Position numbers and translations under genes: made by a program
Assembly: GCA_905209455.1 (NCBI GenBank)
Contig: CAJLTA010000035.1
Location: forward strand, 1 to 15,143
Source: an uncultured Collinsella sp.
Lineage (GTDB): Bacteria > Actinomycetota > Coriobacteriia > Coriobacteriales > Coriobacteriaceae
Direction of reading: 5' to 3'
Length of the DNA stretch: 15,143 nucleotides
The notes under the pieces: generated by a model
What the model was told of the DNA's origin: nothing
The model's database searches: none
The model's input: the letters and a program-made list of their open reading frames with translations, nothing else
Part shown: piece by piece, positions 1 through 7,939 of the stretch
How the letters are laid out: every line of letters begins with the position of its first letter
Position numbering within the stretch: the stretch's first letter is position 1

Positions 1-21
1 GAAAGCACTTAATGTGCTTTC
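1..21. terminator. Short perfect hairpin at window edge, possible terminator of an upstream gene
   Basis: Bases 1-8 (GAAAGCAC) and 14-21 (GTGCTTTC) are exact reverse complements around a 5-nt loop. The downstream sequence is only modestly T-rich, so termination on the + strand is uncertain. The gene it would serve lies outside the window. Confidence 0.3.
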
Positions 22-117
22 CGTCTTGCGCAGGACTGTAGAGCAGCAAACTTAACCCCCGCCCTCAGCCCCGGAGACCCTCCCGGATGGCCCCGAAAAA
101 TTTTTTCAAAAAAGTTG

Positions 118-147
118 TTGCGCGTCAGACAGACTTCTGTGTATACT
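118..147 (+). promoter_or_regulatory. Likely sigma-70-type promoter of tRNA-Asp
   Basis: A good -10 hexamer TATACT lies at 142-147, with a -35-like TTGCGC at 118-123 and an 18-bp spacer. Just upstream, bases 95-113 are A/T runs (GAAAAATTTTTTC followed by six or more A), which resemble the UP elements of stable-RNA promoters. The predicted start is near 154, leaving a leader of about 40 nt before the mature tRNA at 194. Confidence 0.6.
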
Positions 148-193
148 AATCCCCGCAGCGCACGCGAGCGGAAACAAACGCGAACGTCTGCCT

Positions 194-271
<78 letters not shown>

Positions 272-280
272 ACGCAATTA

Positions 281-308
281 AAGCCACGTCTTCGGACGTG
301 GCTTTTTG
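281..308 (+). terminator. Intrinsic terminator of tRNA-Asp
   Basis: A perfect 10-bp stem (AAGCCACGTC at 281-290 with GACGTGGCTT at 295-304) closes a stable TTCG tetraloop and runs into a T tract at 303-307. It begins 9 bases after the CCA end. Confidence 0.92.
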
Positions 309-425
309 CGTTTGATGCACTTTGTTTCGATAGAACGATCGCCCTGGTGCATCTTCGCCCAGAATCCCCGCGCCTTCGGGAACGCAAGTAAAATCTAATA
401 AGTATATTTGTCTGAACAACGGTTT

Positions 426-437
426 TGTTGCGCAACA
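426..437. promoter_or_regulatory. Perfect 12-bp palindrome, candidate operator
   Basis: TGTTGCGCAACA is a perfect inverted repeat ending 4 bases before the -35 box of the promoter that would drive the Rrf2 gene. Its position suits a regulator site, possibly autoregulation. No binding protein can be assigned from sequence alone. Confidence 0.3.
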
Positions 438-441
438 CCTG

Positions 442-470
442 TTCAACGAGACAGGGGGTTAGGTTATACT
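442..470 (+). promoter_or_regulatory. Likely promoter of the Rrf2-mutY operon
   Basis: A -10 hexamer TATACT lies at 465-470, the same hexamer as in the tRNA promoter, in an AT-rich patch. A weak -35 (TTCAAC, 442-447) lies 17 bp upstream. It is the only good -10 between the tRNA terminator and the regulator gene. Confidence 0.5.
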
Positions 471-630
471 AAATTGCACTGTAGGCCGCATCTGATGCAT
501 TTCGCTCCAAGCGCGGCACTCAGAGGATATCCGATTTACCATTTGGATGTCCTGGCGGTCATTTAGCGTCTCGACACAAGCTCGGCCCCGGAGCTCGTTC
601 GAGCTGTTCGTATTCCTTGAAAGGGGAAAA

Positions 631-1116
631 ATGGACATATCGAGGAAGACTGATTACGCCCTTCGCATGCTGGCGATGCTTGCTGAGGATCCGGAGTGTT
701 TGCTTTCTGTTCGCACCGCTGCCGAAGAGGTCAATGTTCCGTATTCGTTTGCCCGCTCGATTCAGCACGGTTTGGTCCAGGCCGGTATTGTGGAGAGCCT
801 GCGTGGCGTCCACGGTGGCATGCGTCTCAAGGTCAGTCCGGACGACGTCACTATCCGCCAGGTCGTCGAGGCCGTTCAGGGTCCTATGGTTATGAACGAT
901 TGCACCGCGCCCGATGGTGACTGTGCGCGCATGGGCGCGTGCTGCTATCATCCCCTGTGGGCCGGAGCTCAGGCGTTGATGCGCGACTACCTCGATTCCG
1001 TTTCGCTCGGCGACATCGTCGCTCACCGCCAGTTCCCGGCCGTCGATCCCAAGTTCGCCGACCGCGAAGCGTTTCCCGAGTACGCCACCTGCGCGTGCGC
1101 TTACCGGGAGGAATAG
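631..1116 (+). CDS. Rrf2-family transcriptional regulator with cluster-type cysteines
   Basis: A 161-residue regulator of the Rrf2/IscR/NsrR family, small winged-helix dimers that usually sense iron-sulfur status, nitric oxide or oxidants. The start at 631 is chosen because the protein then begins MDISRKTDYALRML, the typical family N-terminus, with AAGGGG 6-10 bases upstream; the frame stays open to 547 but those 28 residues look non-coding. The helix-turn-helix covers about residues 25-65, including the wing RGVHGGMRL. Cys91, Cys98 and Cys104 match the three-cysteine [2Fe-2S]/[4Fe-4S] ligand pattern of IscR and NsrR (spacing C-x6-C-x5-C, one residue longer in the first gap); Cys105 follows directly and a CAC motif sits near the C-terminus (154-156). 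It is 21 bases upstream of the mutY-like gene, so it probably heads that operon and may control it and itself. Whether it is closer to IscR or NsrR cannot be decided here. Confidence 0.9.
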   Translation: MDISRKTDYALRMLAMLAEDPECLLSVRTAAEEVNVPYSFARSIQHGLVQAGIVESLRGVHGGMRLKVSPDDVTIRQVVEAVQGPMVMNDCTAPDGDCARMGACCYHPLWAGAQALMRDYLDSVSLGDIVAHRQFPAVDPKFADREAFPEYATCACAYREE

Positions 1117-1137
1117 CGCCGCATAAGGAGCATAGCC

Positions 1138-2043
1138 ATGATTCAGGACCCCTTTCGTTCGATGATTCGTTCGGAAGGGGTCCTGCGTTATCGCGACCTT
1201 CCGTGGCGCCGCACACGCGATCCGTACATCATTTGGCTTTCTGAGGTCATGCTGCAGCAAACGCAGGTTCCGCGTGTGGAGGCGCGCATGCCGGTGTGGC
1301 TCGATCGTTTTCCGACCGTGCAGGCGCTTGCCCAGGCCGCGCCTTCCGATGTTTTGGACGCTTGGCAGGGGATGGGCTACAACCGACGCGCTCTGGCGCT
1401 CCACAAGGCCGCTCAGCGCGTTGTAGAGGACTGGGACGGGGAGTTTCCACACGAGACGCGTGACTTGGTCGCTCTGCCTGGTATTGGCCCGGCAACGGCG
1501 CAGGGTATCCGGTCGTTTGCGTTTGATCTTCCGGGCGTGTATCTGGAGACCAATGTGCGCACGGTCTTTCTGCATCACTTCTTTCCCGATGTACCGGCTG
1601 TTCCCGATCGCGAGCTGGTGCCGCTGATTCAGGCGGCCTGTCCGGCGGCCCCCGGTGCGTCGGCGGACGAGATCGCTCCCTTTGCCGTGCCGCTCGATGA
1701 TGCCGACACGCCGCGCGCGTGGTATTACGCGTTGCTAGATTACGGCGCATATCTAAAAAAGACGTTGCCCAATCCGTCCAGGCGGTCGGCGGGCTATAGC
1801 CGTCAGTCCAAGTTTGAGGGCTCGCGTCGCCAAAAGCGCGCGCATATCGTGCGTATGTTGCTGGCAGCGCGCGATGGGCAGCCGGCGGGGATTACGCTTG
1901 CTGATGCCGTGGTGGGCGTTAACGAGATGGAAGCGGCAGCCGGTCGCGGGCCGGTCGAGTGCGACTTGATCGCGGGCATTCTAGCTGACCTGGAGCGCGA
2001 GGGCTTTTGCCGAGCCGAGGACGATCGTTGGTTGAGTGTGTAG
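1138..2043 (+). CDS. mutY: MutY-like A/G-specific adenine glycosylase lacking the Fe-S cluster
   Basis: A 301-residue HhH-GPD DNA glycosylase. MutY removes adenine mispaired with 8-oxoguanine. The start has a strong ATAAGGAG at 1123-1130. Hallmarks of MutY are clear: PWR and WLSEVMLQQTQV near the N-terminus with the catalytic Glu at residue 36, the GMGYNRRA segment near 78-85, and the helix-hairpin-helix LPGIGPATAQ at 113-122. Two key features deviate. The second catalytic position, Asp in the E. coli LDGNVKRV motif, is Glu137 in LETNVRTV. The C-x6-C-x2-C-x5-C [4Fe-4S] loop expected after residue 200 is absent; the region reads GAYLKKTLPNPSRRSAGY and the only cysteines are 168, 275 and 291. 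The C-terminus (about 230-301) looks like a winged helix and not the usual NUDIX-like 8-oxoG reader. Clusterless MutY proteins are known, so this is probably a functional divergent clade member. It is likely co-transcribed with the Rrf2 gene. Confidence 0.8.
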   Translation: MIQDPFRSMIRSEGVLRYRDLPWRRTRDPYIIWLSEVMLQQTQVPRVEARMPVWLDRFPTVQALAQAAPSDVLDAWQGMGYNRRALALHKAAQRVVEDWDGEFPHETRDLVALPGIGPATAQGIRSFAFDLPGVYLETNVRTVFLHHFFPDVPAVPDRELVPLIQAACPAAPGASADEIAPFAVPLDDADTPRAWYYALLDYGAYLKKTLPNPSRRSAGYSRQSKFEGSRRQKRAHIVRMLLAARDGQPAGITLADAVVGVNEMEAAAGRGPVECDLIAGILADLEREGFCRAEDDRWLSV

Positions 2044-2157
2044 CCCGCTCAAATCTGAAGAACGGGATTGTAAGGTTTAAATTCTCGGCTTGAGGGCATC
2101 CTAAAGACAAGGTCGCTCAAAGCCTATGGGCGGCACGTGTTGAAGGGAAGTACACCT

Positions 2158-2697
2158 ATGGATTTTGAGAACTCTCAGACCAAGAAGAACCTCGAGACTG
2201 CTTTTGCCGGTGAGTCCCAGGCACACACCAAGTATCGCTACTATGCATCCAAGGCCAAAAAGGACGGCTACGTTCAGATCTCGAATATCTTTGCCGAGAC
2301 GGCGGGCAACGAGTCCGAGCACGCCAAGCTGTGGTTTAAGTATCTGCACGACGGCGCCGTTCCGGGTACTCTGGACAACCTGCGCGACGCCGCCGCGGGC
2401 GAGAACTACGAGTGGACCACGATGTACGACGAGTTCGCCAAGACCGCCGAGGAGGAGGGCTTTGCCGAGATCGCCGAGAAGTTCCGTGGCGTCGCCGCCG
2501 TCGAGAAGGCCCACGAGGAGCGCTACAACAAACTCGTCGAGCGTATCGAGTCGGGCGAGGTGTTTGAGCGTGAGGGCGTGAAGGTGTGGAAGTGCCTGAA
2601 CTGTGGGCACCTGCATGTTGGCGCCGAGGCGCCCGAGGTGTGCCCGGTGTGTAACCACCCCAAGGCGTACTTTGAGGAGCAGGTGGTGAACTACTAG
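2158..2697 (+). CDS. rbr: Rubrerythrin
   Basis: A 179-residue cytoplasmic non-haem di-iron peroxidase that reduces hydrogen peroxide to water in anaerobes, taking electrons through rubredoxin-like iron. The start at ATG 2158 is preferred over the in-frame GTG at 2137 because GAAGGGA lies 9 bases upstream and the family starts at this point. The erythrin four-helix domain spans about 1-125, with iron-ligand positions Glu19, Glu52, His55 (NESEHA) and the second pair in VEKAHEERY (Glu116, His119). The C-terminal rubredoxin domain has CLNC at 136-139 and CPVC at 152-155. Length and order are those of classical rubrerythrin. It follows the Rrf2-mutY pair with a gap of about 115 bases, no terminator visible, so read-through is possible; I found no convincing promoter hexamers in that gap. 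Its 3' end carries the first long hairpin repeat. Confidence 0.97.
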   Translation: MDFENSQTKKNLETAFAGESQAHTKYRYYASKAKKDGYVQISNIFAETAGNESEHAKLWFKYLHDGAVPGTLDNLRDAAAGENYEWTTMYDEFAKTAEEEGFAEIAEKFRGVAAVEKAHEERYNKLVERIESGEVFEREGVKVWKCLNCGHLHVGAEAPEVCPVCNHPKAYFEEQVVNY

Positions 2698-2716
2698 CGC
2701 GTGGCGCTGGCTGCTG

Positions 2717-2893
2717 CGGAGCGCAGGGCGGGGAAATACCTTTCCCTCTCGCTCACGGCTTCGCAGGGTCGCGCGAGGCAAAGGTATTTCCCCGCCCTGC
2801 GCTCCGGCGTTGGGTCGTCGCGTGCTCGTTACTGAAAAGCTGATAAGAAGTTTGTGTGCCGCCCCTATCGGGGCGGCACGTTTTTGTATGGGG
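2717..2893 (+). repeat. Long hairpin plus terminator repeat, copy 1
   Basis: A 177-bp element with a second copy at 3628-3800. Its first half folds into a perfect 27-bp stem (2717-2743 with 2780-2806), and pairing continues inward with mismatches. A conserved linker of about 50 bases follows, then an intrinsic terminator (2856-2886). It begins 20 bases after the rubrerythrin stop codon and is in the same orientation as the gene. Compared with copy 2 it has an extra TA at 2737-2738 and again at 2785-2786, opposite each other in the stem, so base pairing is kept. Elsewhere I count about seven substitutions. It may be a dispersed 3'-UTR element or a non-autonomous mobile hairpin. Confidence 0.9.
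2856..2886 (+). terminator. Intrinsic terminator after rubrerythrin
   Basis: A perfect 10-bp GC-rich stem (GTGCCGCCCC at 2856-2865 with GGGGCGGCAC at 2870-2879), loop TATC, then GTTTTTG. It is part of repeat copy 1. Confidence 0.92.
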
Positions 2894-2977
2894 GCTGGTT
2901 GGGATGGCACCGTTCATGGGTGGGGTACACTGGGTAGCGACTTTTAGTTTATCTACTACCTGATGGGGTGTTTTTGT

Positions 2978-3610
2978 ATGGGTAAGAAGTCTCGGGCTCG
3001 GGTTGCTGCGGCGGGAACTCGCAAGGATCCTGGTCGTCGGGTTGCTGAGGGCAAAAAGGCCGATCGTGCCGAGAAGGACAAGAAGGTCGGCGCGCATGCT
3101 CATCCTGAGTGGGCGCCCCACCTCAATACGGCTAGCGAGGATCTGACTGCTAAGTTGTTTACTCTGGTCGAGGTTATCTTGGGCGTGGTGCCCGTGGTGG
3201 TCATTGGCTTGTTCTTGGCTTCGAAAGATGCCACGAGTGTCGATAAACTCACCGATGTCTTTTCTCAGGACCCCTCGATGGTGGTTACGTTTATCTCTGC
3301 GTGCCTGCAGCCGTTTGTGGCGTACATGTTGTACATGATTTATCGCAAATACTGCGAGGGCGACGCTGGTTTTGCCGCCGGCAACCTGATCGGTCTTTTG
3401 TGCTCCGAGATCCTACTGCTCAATATCCCGGGCGTCATCGGTATGGGCATCTTGCTGTGGCGTGTTTGGCGCAACGTTGCCCCGCACTTTGAGAGCTGGC
3501 TGTTTGAGCGCCGCGTAATGGGCGTGCTGGTAGACATTGCGGGCTCGCTCGTGATTTTAGCCTTGGCGTTTATGTGCGCCACCGCCGCCCGCGGTCTCGC
3601 GGGCATGTAG
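2978..3610 (+). CDS. Unknown membrane protein with basic N-terminus and four predicted helices
   Basis: I do not recognise this 210-residue protein. The first ~40 residues are strongly basic and lysine/arginine-rich (GKKSRARVAAAG, EGKKADRAEKDKK) and probably cytoplasmic. Four hydrophobic segments follow at about 60-81, 100-123, 132-160 and 182-203, with short loops; the YRKY and WRVWR patches fit inside-positive loops. No catalytic motif is visible. ATG 2978 is chosen because the basic start MGKKSR looks natural; ATG 2963 is in frame and would add five residues (MGCFC). Neither has a strong Shine-Dalgarno site; GGGG at 2965-2968 is the nearest G-rich run. A weak -10 (TACACT, 2926-2931) lies upstream. 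The gene sits between the two copies of the hairpin repeat, so it is bounded by terminators on both sides and is likely a one-gene unit. Confidence 0.8.
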   Translation: MGKKSRARVAAAGTRKDPGRRVAEGKKADRAEKDKKVGAHAHPEWAPHLNTASEDLTAKLFTLVEVILGVVPVVVIGLFLASKDATSVDKLTDVFSQDPSMVVTFISACLQPFVAYMLYMIYRKYCEGDAGFAAGNLIGLLCSEILLLNIPGVIGMGILLWRVWRNVAPHFESWLFERRVMGVLVDIAGSLVILALAFMCATAARGLAGM

Positions 3611-3627
3611 TCTGTCCTCACCGACCA

Positions 3628-3800
3628 CGGAGCGCAGGGCGGGGAAACCTTTCCCTCTCGCTCACGGCTTCGCAGGGTCGCGCGAGGCAAAGGTTTCCCC
3701 GCCCTGCGCCCCGGCGTTGGGTCGTCGCATGCTCGTTACAGAAAAGCAGATAAGAAGTTTGCGTGCCGCCCCTTTTGGGGCGGCACGTTTTTGTATGGGG
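3628..3800 (+). repeat. Long hairpin plus terminator repeat, copy 2
   Basis: A 173-bp near-identical copy of 2717-2893, in the same orientation, starting 18 bases after the stop of the membrane protein gene. The stem GGGCGGGGAAACCTTT pairs with AAAGGTTTCCCCGCCC; near the stem base one A-C mismatch replaces the A-T pair of copy 1. It lacks the paired TA dinucleotides of copy 1. The linker (GGCGTTGGGTCGTCGC, then GATAAGAAGTTTG) and the terminator are conserved. Confidence 0.9.
3763..3792 (+). terminator. Intrinsic terminator after the membrane protein gene
   Basis: The same 10-bp stem as in copy 1 (GTGCCGCCCC with GGGGCGGCAC) around a TTTT loop, followed by GTTTTT. It is the end of repeat copy 2. 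Confidence 0.92.
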
Positions 3801-4045
3801 TCCCGGTCTCCACAATTTTCGTCAAGCTTTTGGTTAGATTTTGGTCAGTTGGCGTAAGGGTGGAAGGCCAAAAGATTGCTGGCGAAAAAAGCTCAGAGAA
3901 AGTGCTGGTAGGGGAGTTGTTGAGCTTTTCGACAGCTTTTGAGCAGAAGAAACTTTGTGGCTATTGCCGGCGATTGCGTTGTCGCGGTCATGGCGGTGCG
4001 GGATGCTGGTCGTAAGCGTCGAATGCTCCGATTTTGGAGGCCAGC
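3801..4045. other. Non-coding region upstream of the small membrane protein gene
   Basis: About 245 bases with lower GC at its left end and no supported gene. It contains a tandem direct repeat TTTTGGTTAG / TTTTGGTCAG (3828-3837 and 3839-3848, 11-bp period). It also contains a set of complementary words: AAAAGCT (3887-3893) can pair with AGCTTTT at 3923-3929 or at 3934-3940, so alternative hairpins are possible. No convincing promoter pair was found. Confidence 0.5.
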
Positions 4046-4468
4046 ATGGATCTGTTTCTTGAGACTCCGCAGCAACAAGCCGAGCGCATGTTGCGCCAAC
4101 AGCAACGGCTTATGGAGATGCAAATGCAAGGGGTAGCCGCCCAGCCCCCTGCGCAAAATGCCACGCCTGCGGTTTCGCCTGCGGGCGGATCGGCGCCAGA
4201 GAACTATTCCGTACAACAAGATTCATATGCGCAGGAGCTTGCGTTCGACAAACGCCGCACGCGTCGTCGCCGCGTGGGCCAGCGCCTGCGCGCATTGGCG
4301 ATGATCGTGCTCATTCCGCTAGGACTTGCGGCGATTTTCTTGGTCTCGTATGCGCTCACCTGCATCCTCAACGGTGCTTCGCCCGGCGAAGTGCTCCAAC
4401 ATCTGTCAGCCCTGGGCCAGCGCCTAGGCGACGTCATGACAACCATTCGCACCGGCTGGGAGAGCTAG
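4046..4468 (+). CDS. Unknown small single-pass membrane protein, Gln-rich N-terminus
   Basis: I do not recognise this 140-residue protein. The start is fixed by TGGAGG at 4035-4040, five bases before the ATG. The N-terminal part is rich in glutamine and methionine (QQQAERMLRQQQRLMEMQMQ, residues 9-28) and may form a helix; a Pro/Ala-rich low-complexity stretch follows (31-52), then a basic cluster KRRTRRRR (69-76), one hydrophobic segment (about 84-107), and a short C-terminal tail with an amphipathic look. The basic cluster before the helix predicts a cytoplasmic N-terminus. It ends 124 bases before rmuC with no terminator seen, so the two may be co-transcribed. Confidence 0.8.
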   Translation: MDLFLETPQQQAERMLRQQQRLMEMQMQGVAAQPPAQNATPAVSPAGGSAPENYSVQQDSYAQELAFDKRRTRRRRVGQRLRALAMIVLIPLGLAAIFLVSYALTCILNGASPGEVLQHLSALGQRLGDVMTTIRTGWES

Positions 4469-4592
4469 CGTTTTAGCGTCCGCGGCTCTAAGAGAAATTT
4501 GTCTGCAAGGCAGTGGGTGATCCGTGCGTGTGGCGGGGTAAGATTGATCGCGGTTTTGATTGATGACCGATTGAGTTTGTTGGGCGGAGTCT

Positions 4593-5948
4593 ATGTCTGC
4601 TATTGATATCGTGCTTGTTGTGATCGCCTTGGTGGCGGTGGGGGTTGCTGTGGCTTGCGCCCTCCAGCTCAAGAGCCTGCGTGCCGAGTTGCGGGAGCGT
4701 GGCGACAGTAGCGCGGAAACGCTGGCAGCACTCGAGCAGGCCAACAACGCGCTCGATGCCCTGAACGTCGCGCTGGCCGAAACTCGCCGCACGGCCAACG
4801 CCATCGCGCAGCAGCAGACGACAGATGCGGCCGTGGGGCAGCAACGTTACCTGACCATTGCACGTGAGTTTTCGCAAGCTGGTGACCGGATGGATGACCT
4901 TCGCCGCGAGACGGCCCAACAGCTCGGTGCCAACCGCGAGGGCATCGAGCACCGCCTGGACAAGGTGCGCGAGACGGTCGATGCCCAGCTGGGTGCTATC
5001 CGCAAAGACAACAACGTGCAACTCGATCAGATGCGCGCGACGGTGGACGAGAAACTCTCCCGCACGCTCAACGATCGCCTGTCGGCATCGTTTAAGCAGG
5101 TGAGCGACCAGCTCGAGGCCGTGTACAAGGGCCTGGGCGACATGCAGTCCATCGCCACCGGCGTGGGCGACCTTAAGCGCGTGCTGGGCAACGTGAAGGC
5201 GCGTGGTATTTTGGGCGAGGTGCAGCTGGGTGCAATTCTGGCGGACATTCTTACACCCGACCAGTATCTGGAAAACGTCGCCACCAAGCCCGGCGCCTCG
5301 GAGCGCGTTGAGTTTGCCGTCAAGCTGCCGGTGGACGAGGGCGATCCCGTGCTGCTGCCGATTGACTCCAAGTTTCCGGGCGACGCGTACGAGCATTTGC
5401 TCGACGCGCAGGAGTCGGGCGATGCGGAGACCGTGGCGGCTGCGCGCAAGACGCTCGACACCATGGTCAAGCGCGAGGCCAAGGATATCTGCGAAAAGTA
5501 CCTGAGTGTGCCGGCAACGACCAACTTTGGCATCATGTTCGTGCCGTTTGAAGGACTGTACGCCGAGGTCGTCAGCCGCCCCGGGCTTATCGAGACCCTG
5601 GGCCGCGACTATCACGTCAACGTTGCCGGCCCCAGCACCATGGCGGCCATTCTCAACAGCCTGCAGATGAGTTACCAAACGTTTAAGCTGCAAAAACGCA
5701 CCGACGATGTACTGCGCGTGCTCTCCGCTGTCAAGGCCGAGCTGCCGCGCTATCAAAAGGCGCTGCGCCGCGCCCAGCAGCAGATCGAGACCGCGGGCAA
5801 AACGGTCGAGGGCATCATCACCACGCGCACCAACGTCATGGAGCGCAAGCTCAAGGACATCGACGCCCTGGAAGATGCCGAGGAGGCCGACGAGATCTTG
5901 GGGCTTACGTCTGCGAGCCTGCTCGCAGACCAAAAAGACGAGGACTAG
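4593..5948 (+). CDS. rmuC: RmuC-family DNA recombination-limiting protein
   Basis: A 451-residue RmuC homologue. RmuC limits inversions at short inverted repeats in E. coli and is predicted to carry a nuclease-like fold. The N-terminus has one membrane anchor (about residues 4-24), followed by a long coiled coil (about 25-180, rich in Ala, Glu, Arg and Gln). The conserved RmuC domain starts near residue 182 (LGNVKARGILGEVQLGAI) and includes DSKFP at 258-262. A Glu/Asp-rich tail ends the protein. Length is close to that of the E. coli protein (475). GGCGGAG lies just upstream of the ATG. A clear terminator follows, so the transcription unit ends here. Confidence 0.93.
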   Translation: MSAIDIVLVVIALVAVGVAVACALQLKSLRAELRERGDSSAETLAALEQANNALDALNVALAETRRTANAIAQQQTTDAAVGQQRYLTIAREFSQAGDRMDDLRRETAQQLGANREGIEHRLDKVRETVDAQLGAIRKDNNVQLDQMRATVDEKLSRTLNDRLSASFKQVSDQLEAVYKGLGDMQSIATGVGDLKRVLGNVKARGILGEVQLGAILADILTPDQYLENVATKPGASERVEFAVKLPVDEGDPVLLPIDSKFPGDAYEHLLDAQESGDAETVAAARKTLDTMVKREAKDICEKYLSVPATTNFGIMFVPFEGLYAEVVSRPGLIETLGRDYHVNVAGPSTMAAILNSLQMSYQTFKLQKRTDDVLRVLSAVKAELPRYQKALRRAQQQIETAGKTVEGIITTRTNVMERKLKDIDALEDAEEADEILGLTSASLLADQKDED

Positions 5949-5965
5949 CTTCATCTGACGGCGGG

Positions 5966-5998
5966 GCGCCTGCGCAAGCGCGGGGCGCGGGCGCTTTT
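5966..5998 (+). terminator. Intrinsic terminator after rmuC
   Basis: A 10-bp GC-rich stem, GCGCCTGCGC (5966-5975) with GCGCGGGCGC (5985-5994) including one T-G wobble, a 9-nt loop, then TTTT at 5995-5998. It lies 18 bases after the stop codon. Confidence 0.75.
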
Positions 5999-6073
5999 CG
6001 CGTCGCACTTGCCTGAAGTGCGCTTTAGTGTGCAACAATGGCGTTTCGCCCTATCAGACGCGAAAGGAAGCCC

Positions 6074-7876
<1,803 letters not shown>

Positions 7877-7939
7877 GCGTCTCGGACGTGGGACAATTGT
7901 GCCCATAAGTTTATTGTGCCGTTGAGCCGAGGAGTCGTT

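Larger units (their letters stand above)
310..630. other. Non-coding region between tRNA-Asp and the Rrf2 gene
   Basis: About 320 bases with no gene I can support. It holds a likely promoter (442-470), a perfect 12-bp palindrome (426-437), and three copies of the hexamer GATGCA in either orientation (314-319 forward, 348-353 reverse, 494-499 forward). The leader after the predicted start (about 477) is about 150 nt. The reading frame extending upstream of the Rrf2 start (from 547) is not preceded by a ribosome binding site and is not typical of the family. Confidence 0.6.

Noticed and set aside
547..630. An N-terminal extension of the Rrf2 protein
   Set aside because: The family begins at MDISRK, and the Shine-Dalgarno site is placed for ATG 631.
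559..1578. A 339-codon open frame on the - strand across the Rrf2 and mutY genes
   Set aside because: It overlaps two well-supported genes and has no family resemblance or ribosome binding site of its own.
2753..3121. Similar short peptides (with TKTCRP and GGTQTSY) on the - strand at 2753-3121 and 3618-3815
   Set aside because: The similarity comes from the two copies of the hairpin repeat being read in the same frame, not from a conserved protein.
2698..3800. The repeat pair as a CRISPR array or integron-like attachment sites
   Set aside because: There are only two units with a whole gene between them, no regular spacers, and no cas or integrase gene in the window.
3791..4015. A 74-codon + strand frame after repeat copy 2
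   Set aside because: It starts inside the terminator T tract, has no ribosome binding site and has no coding-like composition.
4488..6038. A 516-codon open frame on the - strand opposite rmuC
   Set aside because: RmuC is clearly the real gene. The antisense frame runs through the rmuC terminator and shows no recognisable protein features.
6038..6073. An upstream ATG for the ABC exporter
   Set aside because: No ribosome binding site precedes 6038, while GAAAGGA precedes 6074.
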